Shown: positions 1 to 13,100 of the stretch, piece after piece | How the letters are laid out: the number at the start of each line of letters is the position of its first letter | How positions within the stretch are numbered: position 1 is the stretch's first letter | Origin: Asterias rubens | Lineage: Eukaryota > Echinodermata > Asteroidea > Forcipulatida > Asteriidae | NCBI RefSeq assembly: GCF_902459465.1 | Contig: NC_047070.1 | Coordinates: forward strand, 11,018,001 to 11,082,000 | Reading direction: 5' to 3' | Length of the DNA stretch: 64,000 nucleotides | The notes under the pieces: generated by a model | What the model saw: only the letters and a program-made list of their open reading frames with translations | Told to the model about the DNA's origin: nothing | Databases searched by the model: none | Program-made: the position numbers and the translations under genes

Positions 1-113
1 GGGTGACCCGAGGTGCATTGCTTCACCACGAGAGAGCGAGTGTGATCGTTCGATTAGCTCTTTTCAGGGGATCACCCGAGTGAGCACTGCGGGGTCAACC
101 CAGGGAAGCTTAT
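1..113. repeat. Possible fold-back repeat cut by the window edge
   Basis: GGGTGACCCGAGGTGCATTG near position 1 is loosely complementary to the GATCACCCGAGTGAGCACTG stretch around 70-90. It looks like an imperfect terminal inverted repeat. The left edge is missing. Confidence 0.3.
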
Positions 114-789
114 CGAATGCACCCATAAATTGCTGACAAATTCATTTAATTTGATGCTGGTCCACTTACATTGTGGCACAAGTGTATAAATGCTTATCGT
201 GTTACCACAAGCATGTGTTTTGTTTTTAGTTTTGGAGTGGCAGGGCTTGAAGTTTTGGGGAAAATTTACAAGACTGCAGGACTTGTAGCCCAACATTTGT
301 TGTAGACTAGAACATTTATTTTACAGGACCAGAATCAAAATGAGTTGTACAAACAAGCAGAGGAGATCTATTTTATTTGTGTTAATGTATATGTGTACTT
401 CGATACTCTTGAAAGAGAATTGAAAACTAGTTACCACATTCACAGTAAAAACATTTTCCCATGCAGATGTTATACAGTTAGCCTTTTTGAGAAATGGTGG
501 ACACTATTGGAGTGCACTGTTTGGTTTTGTTGTACATGTATACCAGACAAATTTACCCTAACCGAATAGTGTCTTTGGGCCTTGTCACACACAAGGCAAC
601 TTTTGCAGGCAACTTGGGGGCAGCCAACTTAAGTGCATAAATGCAGGACCACTTTGGTACCACTTGAGTAATTTTTCAAACAATGTCTTACAATCCACAA
701 GACTATATATGTGAACAAATTGATAAAATATGAATGGATTCTCTTCTTGAAGATTGCATGGAACTGGTTGCCTGTTTTAAATTGCCTGG

Positions 790-915
790 GCCCAATTTCA
801 TAGAGCTGCTAAGCACAAAAATTTGCTTAGCATGAAATTTCTTCCTTGATAATATCAGGATTACCAACCAAATATCCATTAATTTATTGTGCTTAGCAGC
901 TCTATGAAATTGGGC
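790..915. repeat. MITE family A (CCCAATTTCATAGAGCTGC termini)
   Basis: Near-perfect inverted arms of about 26 bp begin GCCCAATTTCATAGAGCTGC. Relatives are at 57249-57444 and 62216-62380, with fragments near 17232, 25150 and 38690. Confidence 0.75.
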
Positions 916-1114
916 TCTGGTGTGTCATACATGTAGCCCTTACGCTTAAATGAGGTATTTCATTTAAATGAAGAACAAAAGACCACCGGACTTGTCCTAA
1001 TGTCAGTATACTGGCCTGATACTCATATGCCTCGGGCCTTTGGTCCTGTGTTAATTGTGAGCCCTAGTGGACTCCGTTTAAATTGTTTTTTTTTCTCTTG
1101 CAATTTTATAACAG

Positions 1115-1198
1115 GCAATACAGGAACAGCTTCAGAACATCAGTCTCGAGATACGGAGAATTCAAAATGACTTTGTTACTCCCATCGATGTCAACAAG
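1115..1198 (+). CDS. PROM1: Prominin exon a (extracellular loop 2)
   Basis: The acceptor ends ATAACAG and the donor is AAG|GTGAGAG; 28 codons, phase 0-0. The amphipathic sequence reads AIQEQLQNISLEIRRIQND. It contains one N-glycosylation sequon (NIS) and fits the helical extracellular loop of prominins. It joins in phase to the exon at 1857. Confidence 0.75.
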
Positions 1199-4100
1199 GT
1201 GAGAGTTTAACTTTGTAATGTGGTGACTGGTTGTAGCGACCAGCTTGAATCGCTTCAGAAAAATAGCAGTTGTAAAACGAAAAAAAAAATAAAGATCGCA
1301 CGTCCACACAGTTGTTAGAATGGGAAAGAGGACTCTTGAGGGTGCCTATTGTCACCTGTTTTATTCGTGCAGAAGCGCATTGTTAACCTGGTTGGAGAAG
1401 ATTTAGGATCTACACTACAGCCCCTTTCTCATCGAAGGTCTGTAGCCAGCCTCTCTCTGTTTTACATATATTTCCATAGTAAATGTTCCACCAGTCAATC
1501 CAACCTTGTTCCTCCTGTCAGGGTGTTTGAGCGTGAGACCAGGTTTTCTGCTTGTTGTCATCCTTTAACTGTGGACGTGCCGAGATGTAGAACAAAGAGC
1601 TACTCCAGTAGCTTTTTCCCTCGTTTGCAACTCTTTGGAACTCCTTGCCTGGTGCACGCTCCCTTCAACCTATGATCTGCCATCTTTAAAGAGGAATACC
1701 AATTCCCTACTTCAGCTCCACTGAGTTTATGCAATTCTATCCGCTAGCCTTGTTTTGGGCGAACTTGCATTAATTTTTTTTTTTTAAACAGTGTAAAGTG
1801 CGTTTGAGCATCAAGCCTGTTTTGACATTTAACTTTGTTTAATTTATTGTCCGTAGATGTTGATTGTGTACAATGCTGAGGTTCTCTATGCATTAAATGA
1901 AACTCTTACAAACAACATCAGTAACACTGCCTCTCAATTGAGTGTAGTGGAGAAAGAAGTTAACTCAAACAACACCGAGGTACAACTACAGAATATAACA
2001 ATAGCGTATGTGGACACCGTGTTCGGCTACGCTGACCAGTTTGTAGCACATATTGATTACCAGGTATGTTGCCATTTCAATTAGTCTGGTGTATTTTATT
2101 TATGCACTGGCGACCAGTCAGGCCGAAAAGTACACTTACAAATCAAATTAATAATTCATATTAATTTAGGTATATACATATTGAGAAGAGTAGATGGCCT
2201 TAGCTTTCAATCCAAACCGGACCTTCTTCAGAGGCATAAACAAGGAACAAACAAAAACATTTCCATTTATAGAAAAAAAGGGGGAAAGGGATCAAGGGAA
2301 GGATCCAGAAAAAAAGCGGGAAATTTATAGCCGATTAAGGTTTTGTTTTAGAAACAGTTGGTGGCTGTGAACCAACAGAAGTAAAGTGTTGAGGACAAAT
2401 GATGTTCAGTATGAAAGGATGGTTTACTTGACCATAAAAGTGGTTTAAATATATAAATATAGAAACATATAGACATGTATTTTCTATAAAATGGATATAT
2501 ATAATTGTTTGTACTTGTTTTATGCCTCCGAAGAAGGTCCAGTTTGGATCGAAGGCTAAGGCCATCTACCCTACTCATTATATGTACATATAATATATGT
2601 ATGTAATTAGATACAAGAAAAACCACAAAAGCAAAACCTCAGTCCAACTACAAAAGTAAATCTCTTTCCTCAGAGCATTTAAGAGTCCGTTATTAATTTT
2701 GGTGTCACCCATCCACCAAAGTGTGCTAAGCACTGTGCTTAGTGCTTGCTGTGTCATGCCGAAAATCCATGGACACAGAAAGCACTAAGGTTGGATTTGA
2801 ACCCACAAATTCTGCATTCTATTTAGACAACCTGTGTGACAATAAAAACCTTTGGTTGGAGCCGACATAAGCGCATTTGATAGTGTAAAGCATTTTGAGA
2901 AACATTTCACCGCAAAAATGTGGTCATGTTAAAAAATAATAGTTTTTATTGGCAAAAAAATTGAATCTGAGAAACGTTATCGCATAATGCTTCTCATAGT
3001 GTGTATTTCTATTAGGGATTAATATTCTTCCTGCGTGGACATATTCGCTCCGGATTTTTGGCAATATCTCATTAACGCAACCAACTTTTTAAATGAATAT
3101 GTTAGTTTTAATGTGTACATTTTCATTTATATACATAGGATAAAAGGCAGTTGACACTTTTGGTAATGACTCAAAATAATTATTAGCATAAAACCTTACT
3201 TGGCAACAAGTAATGGGGAGATGTTGATAGTATAAAACAATGTCAGAATCGGCTCCCTCTGAAGTAACGTAGCTTTTGAAAAAGAAGTAATTTTCCACCA
3301 ATTTGATTTTGAGACCTCGGAATTAGATTTTGAAAGCACACACTTTCGTATGACAAGGATGTTTTTTTTTTCATTATTACACTCACAACTTTGATGACCA
3401 ATAGAGCTCAAATTTTCACAGGTTAATTATTTTATGCATACATGTATTTGAGATACACCAAGTGAGAAGACTGGTCTTGACAATTACCAAAAGTGTCCAG
3501 TGTCTTTAAATCAATCAAACAGTTAAAAAAAAAAAAAGGTATACTTTGCCTTTAAGACGACAATGATATGGTATTATTTCTCCATTCTTCTTTGGCAGTT
3601 GGCAAAGGACTTGGCGCAGTGTAAGCCAGTGCGTGATTTATATGACTCTGGAGTGAACTTACTGTGCTACTATGCCTTTGACTCATTGGTAAGGTTTGCT
3701 TAATTTTCCGTACCTCTGCATTTTGATGAAAACAAATATTATAAGCTGTGACAATGCAGAAAAAAAATACATTCAAGTATTGGTTTGATGTGACTCACAC
3801 ATAGATCCTTGCCGTTGTAATTTTATTTTCCACAATACACCTGTAAATATAGACTTTGTAAAAGAGGTCCACAGAAAAGCAGGGCATGTAGCAAAAAAAA
3901 TATTAACTTGACCTGCCATTTATTTCACCAATCTCTTCCTTACTTTGGATTAATCTTATACTTAGAACAAGTTAAGTTCTGATCCATAGACGTAAGTACG
4001 CATTGAACCCCTTCCTAAGTTAGGACGAGTCACTCGAGATACTGTAGAATGAATTCTAGTGTTTCGTGAAATTGGCTGCAGAAATGGTCTTTCCTTGTCT

Positions 4101-7100
4101 ACACTGGTGAAAAACCTTGAAAAAATTTGCATCACCTTGAACAAAAATCATTCCAAATCAGACCGGCTCCTCAAAATGTCACTTCCTGACAGCTTAGTTT
4201 TGTTTTTAATTATGTTTTTAAAGATTTAATCCGATCCACTCCCAGGAATTAGCGGGGAAGAGAAAGTAATAGCACTCCTACATGATTTGCAATCTCAATT
4301 ATTGGGGAATTTAATAAGCTGTCGCACACTGGGAATTAAAGTTCCCTTCCCTTGCCCGGTGTTTGGGGGAAGTCAGTCCCATGCGAACTGACTCATGCCC
4401 CCCTGGTTAACTCTAGGGGGAGCTCCTTCTTCACGCAAACCTTAAATGAGACTCAAATGTGGATTGCCCTTGCATAATGACTGAGGTATGGGGTGTCATG
4501 TCCGAGCAGTTAAGAGTATCGAATTAAAGTCATCGAATGTGGGTTCGAATCCCGGTCATGACACTTCACGCAAACTCTAATGAAAAGTAAATGTGGAGTG
4601 CTCTTGAAGAGCGACAAGAAAGAGTGATACGGGGTGTCATGTTTGAGCATCGATTTCAAGTTATTGTGGTTTAGTCATCGGATGTGGGTTCGAATCCCGG
4701 TCATGACACTTCTTGAAAACTCTTAATTAGAAGCAGAAATAGTGAGGTATGGGTTGTCATTTTGGAGAGGCTTTAGAGTATTGAATTAAAATTTTGGTGG
4801 TTTGGTCATCGGGTTTTGGTTTGAATCTTAGTCATGCATGACACTTCATGCAAACCTTAAAGATGCTATGTCAGATTTTTTGGCAGATTTGACTCCAAAA
4901 TTTTGATTTAAAATTCAATAGGTATATTGATGGGGGTCGAGATAGTTTTTGTCGGGATCCCTACAATATATCACGTGACCAATTCTTATGTGTTTTATTA
5001 GAAACGTTTTAAATTTTTGTCACGGTTCCTGACCATTAAAAGAAAAAGTTCAACTTTTTTTTCGTTAGAGCGGGTGATACTCTTTGAAATACCATTCACT
5101 AAAAAAATTTTTTTTTTAATGTTTGGGGCCAAAAATCTGACATAGCATCTTTAAATGAAAAGCAAATGTGGAGTGCCCTTGCAGAATGACAAGAAATAGT
5201 GAGGTAGAGTGTGTTATCTCCGAGCGGCTTAGTGTATCGAATTCAAGTTCTCGTGGTTTAGTCATTGGATGTGGGTTCGAATCCCGGTCATGACACTCAT
5301 CGCAAACTCTAAATGAGAAGCAAATGAAGACTGAGGTATGGGGTGCTATGTCCAAGGCATTTAGAGCATCAAGTTCTTGAGGTTAAGTCATCGGGTGTGG
5401 GTTTGAATCCCGGTCCTGACACTTCACGCAAACTTAATGACAAGAAAGACTGAGGTAAGGGGTGTCAGGTCCGTGCAGTGTAGAGCGTCAAGTTCTTGAG
5501 CGCTTGGCTTACAATTCAGAGACCCGGCAGCTCATTATCTTGACTTTGTCTTGACGTTAAGGGCGTTTATATGTAGTTTGAAAAGCTTCCTCTAAATCTG
5601 CCCTCAATGTGGAGGGTCACGCGACATCCCGCTACTGGTTATTTAATATAGTCAAAATCTGGACTATTCAGCGATCTGGTGCTTTGAAATTTTTCTAAAA
5701 AAAACCTCACAAACCATAATCTTACATGTATTGTAAACATGTTCTCTTCATCAACAGAACACGTTGTGGTTCACCACGGGCTGGTGCGCCATCTTCATCC
5801 TCTTCTCCATCTTCCTGGCCGTCAAGCTGGCCAAATTCTACCGCATCATGGACGAGGAGGCCCTGCCCAAGGTCAAGAAGAGCAAGAAGGGAGCGTCATC
5901 CCGGGGGCTGAGCGACCAGGAGATGGCACTGGAGGACATGTCTGAAGACGGCCACACAGGTGATGGATGGATCCGTAGTAATAATCGCATGTATCACCCA
6001 CTTAGATCAAGAACAGACTCATATGGCCTGTAACTTGCCGCAATTCTTGCATCAGGGATACATTATAATATAGTACCATAGCCTCTGTTGCCCCGACATG
6101 TAGTATTGGCCTTGGTGCCCCGTAAAAACTTGACTCATATGGCCTGTAGCTTGTTGCAATTCTTGCGCCAGGGACATGTTGCCCCTAGTGTTGGCCTTGA
6201 TGCCCCTTCAAAACTTGGGGGACAGCGTACAATATGGTTTCAGGCCTGGAATGCCTTGGTGCCCCTTTGAAACTTGGCTAATATGGCCTGTAACTTGCGT
6301 CAGGGACACAGTATAGTATCATGATAACCTCTGTTGCCCCTAGTATTGGCCTTGATGCCCCTTCAAAACTTGGGGGACAGCGTGCATATGGTTTCAGGCC
6401 TGGAATGCCTTGGTGCCCCTTCCAGACTTGGCTCACATGACCTGAAACTTGCGCCAGGGACACAGTATAGTATCATGATAGCCTCTGTTGCCCCTAGTAT
6501 TGGCCTTGATGCCCCTTTCAAAACTTGGGGGACAGAGTACAATATAGTTTCAGGCCTGGAATGCGTTGGTGCCTTTTTGAAACTTGGCTAATATGGCCTG
6601 TAACTTGCGTCATGGACACAGTATAGTACCATCATGACCATGATAGCCTCTGTTGCCCCTAGTATTGGCCTTTATGCCCCTTCAAAACTTTACTCGTACG
6701 GCCTGTAGCTTGTTGCAATTCTTGCAAACACAGTACAATATGATTTCAGACCTGGAATTACACAGACGCCGTAGCCTCTGTTGCCCCTAGTATTGGCCTT
6801 AGTGCCCCTTCAAAACATTCCCATAGACTTGATTATGCAGTGGACACGCCCTTTGAAAAGAAAAATGGCCTTGTCCTCTCCAAAATGAAATTCAAGCTCT
6901 TCAAGATGAGAGTCCAGGACTGTGATTTAGTTTTTCTAATTACCAACATGAACTACAAGTACTGTCCGAAATTTGTTTTAAAATTGGAAACCCCAAAAAG
7001 ATTGCACTGCCCACTGTTAGTGCTGAGCATAGGATTCAAACTGGCAACTGATCATCGGATGAGCTCAGGGCTTCAGTGGCTGAGACATCTGCTCTGAAAT

Positions 7101-10100
7101 TTCATTGGTTCAAATCCTACCACAGACCAACAACAAATTTCTTTTGCGTTTAGCCTGTTGCACACAGCCCAATAACTTAGTGTACTTTTTCGTTTTTCCT
7201 GTTTGCACAAAGGATTTCTAAGCTCAAATGTCGATCCCATAACAATAACTGATTCCAAACCACAGTGCCTTGTAATATACTACAAATCTAGTTCCTCGCA
7301 TACATGTAGTTTACTAAAGGAATTTTTTGAGCGGGCAGCCGTAAACACACCCCCCCCCCCTTGGGTCAATTCATGTATTGAGGTCCATGCTGGATTTTAA
7401 GAATGAGACCATATTAATTTGCATATAGGATATATTCTATTTTAGGATAAAGATATAATTGCTTGTCTCTTTTCTGCATGGTTGAAGTTGCTTTGAAAAG
7501 CTTGACATGGTCTGTATCGGTCGAAGCATTGCATGTTTTTGGGAGAACACAAATCAAAACCATGTGGCCATACTGAAGTTTTAATGATCTAATGCACAGC
7601 ATCAACTAGACTCAACCGCAGAGGGAAATAATTTTGCCCCTGTTCAAAAATTTCCCACATTTGTTGCTGTGTTTGCCATTATTAAAGCAGATTGGAGCCC
7701 CCTCCTGAGTTTACCAGAGACTTATGGGAGAGCATAACTACAAAATAAACTCAAGACCAGAAGTTTCTAAAATTGTCAGAGGTTAGATTTTTACATTGAA
7801 TACCAGTGCCTTGAAAATTATAATAATAATAATAATAATAAGACTTGTAATGCGCACATATCCACCCTGCTGGGTGTTCAAGGGGCAGTAAAACCAAAAA
7901 CAAAACAAAAGACAACACAGAGCATAACTACAAAATAATATCAAGACCAGAAGTTTCTCAAGTTGTCAGAGGTTAAATTGTCTTGATGTCAGTTATAAAG
8001 ATATCGGATCTCCCAACTTGACCGATTTGGCATACTACTTAGGAACTGTACCTTTATGTTTATGTTCTTCATACATGTATGTATCATTTTTATGATCTGC
8101 TTTTTGTGGTAAATTTTCATGTCAAGAACTGCACCATTGGTGGTACAAGTCTCTTGCATATTCTTTCCCCAACATGTATGGGCAAACTTAACGAAACAAC
8201 ATCTTGCATAATAATGAGCGATTAGTTGTGAGATAGTCTGTTCCCATGTGGTCTGTTGTTCATCTTTGCTATGTTGGTTGTCATTATTGATGTCATGGCT
8301 GTGAAGTGTCGATAAAGATATCGATAACAGGAAGAATTGTGATATCCCGAGAAGATATCATTTGATATTTATTCTTCGACTCAAATTTAGCTGGTGTGAC
8401 CTTCTGGTTATAGCTGTATAGCTGTGACGGAAATACAACTGTTAGAAAAATAGGTCATCTGGATTTCTTGATTGAGGGTGACATAATTTTATTGATATAA
8501 ATATAGTTGTCTGTGGTTTGTAGAAAGAGATCTGTGTCATGTCTGTAAGATGAATAGCTTAGTTGCAGATCATGAAAACATTTGACATAGTCATTGCCAG
8601 CCGTCTTGAGTCTTATTCCCTGAATTTTTTAGGTGTCGTTTGCACACAATGCGGAGGTAACCAGACTAGTTTTGTCTGCTTGCAGTAGTAACTTCTCTTT
8701 TTAATGTCAACGATTCCTGTTTCGAGTTAAATGGAAACTGAGCTCCATGCAGTTTCTCATTTCTTTCTAGCTAGGAAAGAAATAGTGCACAAATAATGGA
8801 GTTTTCCCGTAATGTTATAAAGCTTGTACATTGATTTTGGCCCTAAGAAAAACTTCTGCGGCTTACATAAAATGTACATGTATACACCCGGCCGCTTATA
8901 CACCGAAGATTACAGTATTGAGCAAGTTCAGATGGTGACTAGACTTGACTAACCAAAAACCATAGAGCACAGGGAGATTGACTTATAGCGAACAAAGCAC
9001 TGGAGCATGATCAAACTACACGTATGGTGAATGTGAGAGCTGTAGTGTACATGTACATGTACATGTACGTCACAGTACGTTCAAGTACTGGTCAAGTAGT
9101 CAGTCACCAGAACTTGCTCATACATGTAGGTCAGTGTCACTGATGCATGCAGCATGCAAGCAACAGATGCCAGTCATGCCTGTGAGAAAAAGACAACCTC
9201 TCTTTCATATAGCCTCACTTTCATGTCAACCGTGACCTAGACAGTTAGTTACCATTTTGTTTTATACACTACATAACTTTGAATCATTTAACCGTATTTT
9301 CAATGTCTAACTTGCATGATTTTGCTGGTGCGTTGTTTCTAAGCCACTCTTTGCCATTTTAGGCTCTTTGGTGAGCCCTTTGTTTGTTTGATGCAACTCC
9401 GCTATCGTTTTCTTTTACCTTGAGTTTGCAAGATTTAGTTTTTGCTTTCGCCGTTTTTAGTTAAGCAAATGTAATGTTCATGTATCGTTAATTTTGTGTT
9501 CACTTTTTATGTTGTAATCATTTTAACTGCATGAATTTTCACCCTGTTGCCCGCTGCTTCAAAATTTATCGTCGGAAAATATTTCCAAGGCATGCCTGAA
9601 ATACCATTGTATTACCTCATTTTGTCATTTTGATTTTTGTGTATTACATGTACACTCCTAACATCATTGCATGATCATTTTTGTTTCTGTACTGGTAGTC
9701 CTTTGTAATAATGATTATTTGTAATTCACGGTTTAAAGGCAGTGGACACTATCGGTAATTACTCAAAATAATTATTAGCATAAAACGTTTCTTGGTAACG
9801 AATAATGGGGAGAGGTTGATAGTACAAAACAAACGGCTCTCTCTGGAGTAGGCCTAATGTAGTTTTCGAGAAAAAAAATGTCTACGAATTTGATTGAGAT
9901 CTCAGATTTAGAATTTGAGGTCTCAAAATCAAGCATATGTGAAAGCACACAACTTTGTGTGACAAGGATTATTTTTCTTTCATTGTTATCTCGCAACCTC
10001 GATGACCAATTGAGCTCAAATTTTCACAGGTTTGTTATGTTGAGATACACCAACTGTGAAGACTAGTCTTTGACAACTACCAATAGTGTCCACTGTCTTT

Positions 10101-13100
10101 AAGTTATTTTCAAAAGCTTTTTAAGGGTTTTTTTTTAAAGGGCTATTTTTTTAATATACTGTTTTTGTTGAAGGCGCTAGTGTTCTTACCTTTGACTCAG
10201 TTGTGGCTCGGGAAGCAAACATTTGGGGGAAAACTAAACCCTCCTCATCCACATAATGTATCACAAAGCCTATTATTTTCTTAGGTTCATGTACAGTAGT
10301 TTCAGAGGAGGGAGGGAGCACGCCCCTCGCAGGCCTGGAATTTCATCTTTTGGAGGGCAAGGCCATTTACCATTTGACAAAGGGCACTTCCTTTGGAAAA
10401 TCTTTCAAGTGTATGGGAAACATTTGAAGGGGCACCAACGCCAGGACCAGGGGCAACTGAGGTCATTAATGCCTCCGTGTAATTTCAGTTCTACTCTTGT
10501 CAGCATTCAAGATTTTGAGCCACATGTAGGTCAAAGGTTAGACTCAATGTACAGTATACCTGACGCCAATCCTTGTACTATGATTGTGTCCGAAGTTACT
10601 GTACTGGCTGCGGCTATAGCCAGAACGCTGACAAGCATGACAAGGACTATCCTTTAATTTAGCCACAGACGTAGCCAAAGCAATTCATTCAGCTATGGTC
10701 TGTCTTATACATTTGCAAATTCTTATTTTTAGTTGCTTGGGTGTTGTGGTACAAACCTATACTAGAAATGGGTAGGACGAAACCATGAGTAAATAGTAAA
10801 CTTGTGGGTACGACCATTTGTAAACTGCTCTTTAGTCGGAGTGTTGGCTCTAAAAAGAGATGGGGTGGTCTGTACGTTTTAAAGGCAGTGGACACTATTG
10901 GTAATGGTCAAAGACCAATCTTCTCACTTTGTGTATCTCAACATATACATAAAATAACAAACCTGTGAAAATTTTAGCTCAATTGGTCGTCGAAGTTGCG
11001 AGAAAAAAAAAATTAAAGAAAAAACACCCTTGAAGGGTGTGCGTTTAGATGGTTGATTTCGTGACTTCAAACTCTAAATCTGAGGTCACGAAATTAAATT
11101 CGTGGAAAATTACTTCTTTCTGGAAAACTATTGCACTTCAGAGGGAGATGTTTCTCACAATGTTTTATACTATCAACCTCTCCCCATTACTCGTTACCAA
11201 GTAAGGTTTTATGCTAATAATTATTTTGAGTAGTTATCAATAGTGTCCACTGCCTTTAAACAGTATACTCTGCCCGTCTTCTCTCTGCTCATCTTCTCCT
11301 GAAGACAAGCAAAGTATACTGTTTGAAACGTCGAGACCACCCCATCTAAAGGGATTTATACATGGTTGTACCCGCAGGTTTACTATTATTTATAGTTTCT
11401 GCCTACCCACACCATGCAAAGCTTCAAACAAAACTTACTGAGAAATGAGTGTTGAAAATTTTGCGTAACTAACGCAAGGTTTTGACTGTTTGTACATAAA
11501 TTTGAATTATTAGACTTTGTGAATTTGTACTAATATCGTCTCAGCAGGTACTATTGGCAGCTGGTTTTTCTAAGTTGTCGGAAATTATTCCAATCATAAT
11601 CTACTGTAATGGTGCTAATGTGTTTCTTTCTAATGGGTACTATTTATGCAATGATTCTTTGTCCGTCCGTTCAAACGATTTTTACCATAAACGTTGAAAA
11701 CTTTTGCGGACAAAAGATTTTCAGCCATTGCTAAACTAAAATATGCAATATTAAGGATAATTTTTAATCAATTTTCGGTGATAATTGCCGATTGACGCAA
11801 GTTAAATACATACATTCCAAAATGTGCAAGATCAAAGATGCTGCAATGAGCTAAACCATTTTAATGGTCTTTCATTTTCTTGAGTTCTGCAATGACAATT
11901 TGTACGCCTTTTTTAGCGTGAGGTTAGAGACTCGTAAATCTTTCCCCACTCACATGAGGACTCTGTCTATTGGGAAATAACATCACAAAATTTAATTTTG
12001 TCATTTCCCGTCCTCTTTATCAAACTAGAAGCTCAAGAAAAACAAACTGAACATTTTTAATCTACAAGTTTCTCGATCCAGTGTATATATATCATGGATA
12101 CTGAAACAATGTGCCTTGTTATAGTAACTTTCTATCTTCTTTTTCAAATCAACACAATTTATTAAAAATACACGCATTCATCATTCAGTCATACACGAGT
12201 TAGATTTAAATGATGTCTGGTACCATGCCTTCTTCAGTCCTAGTGAATGCTCAATTTGAATTCGCCAGACTAATTCTCATGGATTCCCACATGGTGCAGG
12301 GCGAGTTTTTCTTAGTACATAAGAGACCACCAACGCCATTTTCTTTAAGCAAACTTGAACCCTTGATTCTGATTGGTCACTCCATAGCAACAAGAGTGGG
12401 GTACTATGCAATATTGCTTGATCCAACTAACTCCGCATATTGTGCTATTTTAAGTTGCACGTCAAATTGGCTTAATCACATTCAAGATTGTGAAATACAG
12501 AAAAACTTAACGCCTCAGTCCTGCGCCTTGCCGTTTCCCTTATTCCACTCGCCCTTTTGCTGCGTGTCAAATTTGCTAGAATAAACATTTGTTATTGATG
12601 TGTGCTCATGGAACATCTAAAATATATTGCGACTGCCTCCCAAATCCAACTCGGCCTTTTGTCTGTGTATTACTTATGTGGTCACCAATAATACACAATT
12701 CTCAATGAAATTATGGCGTAAGGAGGTTACGTTGCAACACTGAACGTTGCCTGATTATTTCAGATTTAAAGGAACACATTGCCTTGGATCGGTCAAGTTG
12801 GTCTTTGAAAAGAGTTTTTAACTGTTTGTTATTACATGTAAATGCATGTGATTAGAAAGATGTTTTAAAAGTAGAATATAATGATCCACACAAGTATCAC
12901 TCGAAATTGCATGGTTTTCCTTTTACCTCGTCGACTAACACGGTCGGCCATTTATGGGAGTCAAATTTTGATGACTCCCATAATTATAACAAATGGTTAC
13001 AAACGCTTTTCAAAGACCAACTCGACCGATCCAAGGCAAGGTGTTCCTTTAACATTTTACCCATGGCCAAACATAGGCATTCTACCAGACATCATTTCAA

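Noticed and set aside
327..386. Possible earlier prominin exon (TTTTACAG|GACCAGAATCAAAATGAG, reading DQNQNELYKQAEEIYF)
   Set aside because: It has a good acceptor and an amphipathic peptide. The only donors (GTTAAT, GTATAT) are weak and the peptide could not be matched to a prominin segment.
4490..5300. tRNA genes
   Set aside because: B-box-like GGTTCGAATCC is present, but acceptor and anticodon stems do not pair properly and the units are tandem. Treated as SINEs.
10256..10657. 133-codon open frame
   Set aside because: The GGCCTGGAATTTCA/GGGGCACCAA portion is a dispersed repeat present at several other sites in this window.
12210..12584. 124-codon open frame in a prominin intron
   Set aside because: No recognisable domain, codon pattern or splice context; the AT-rich intron makes chance frames of this size plausible.
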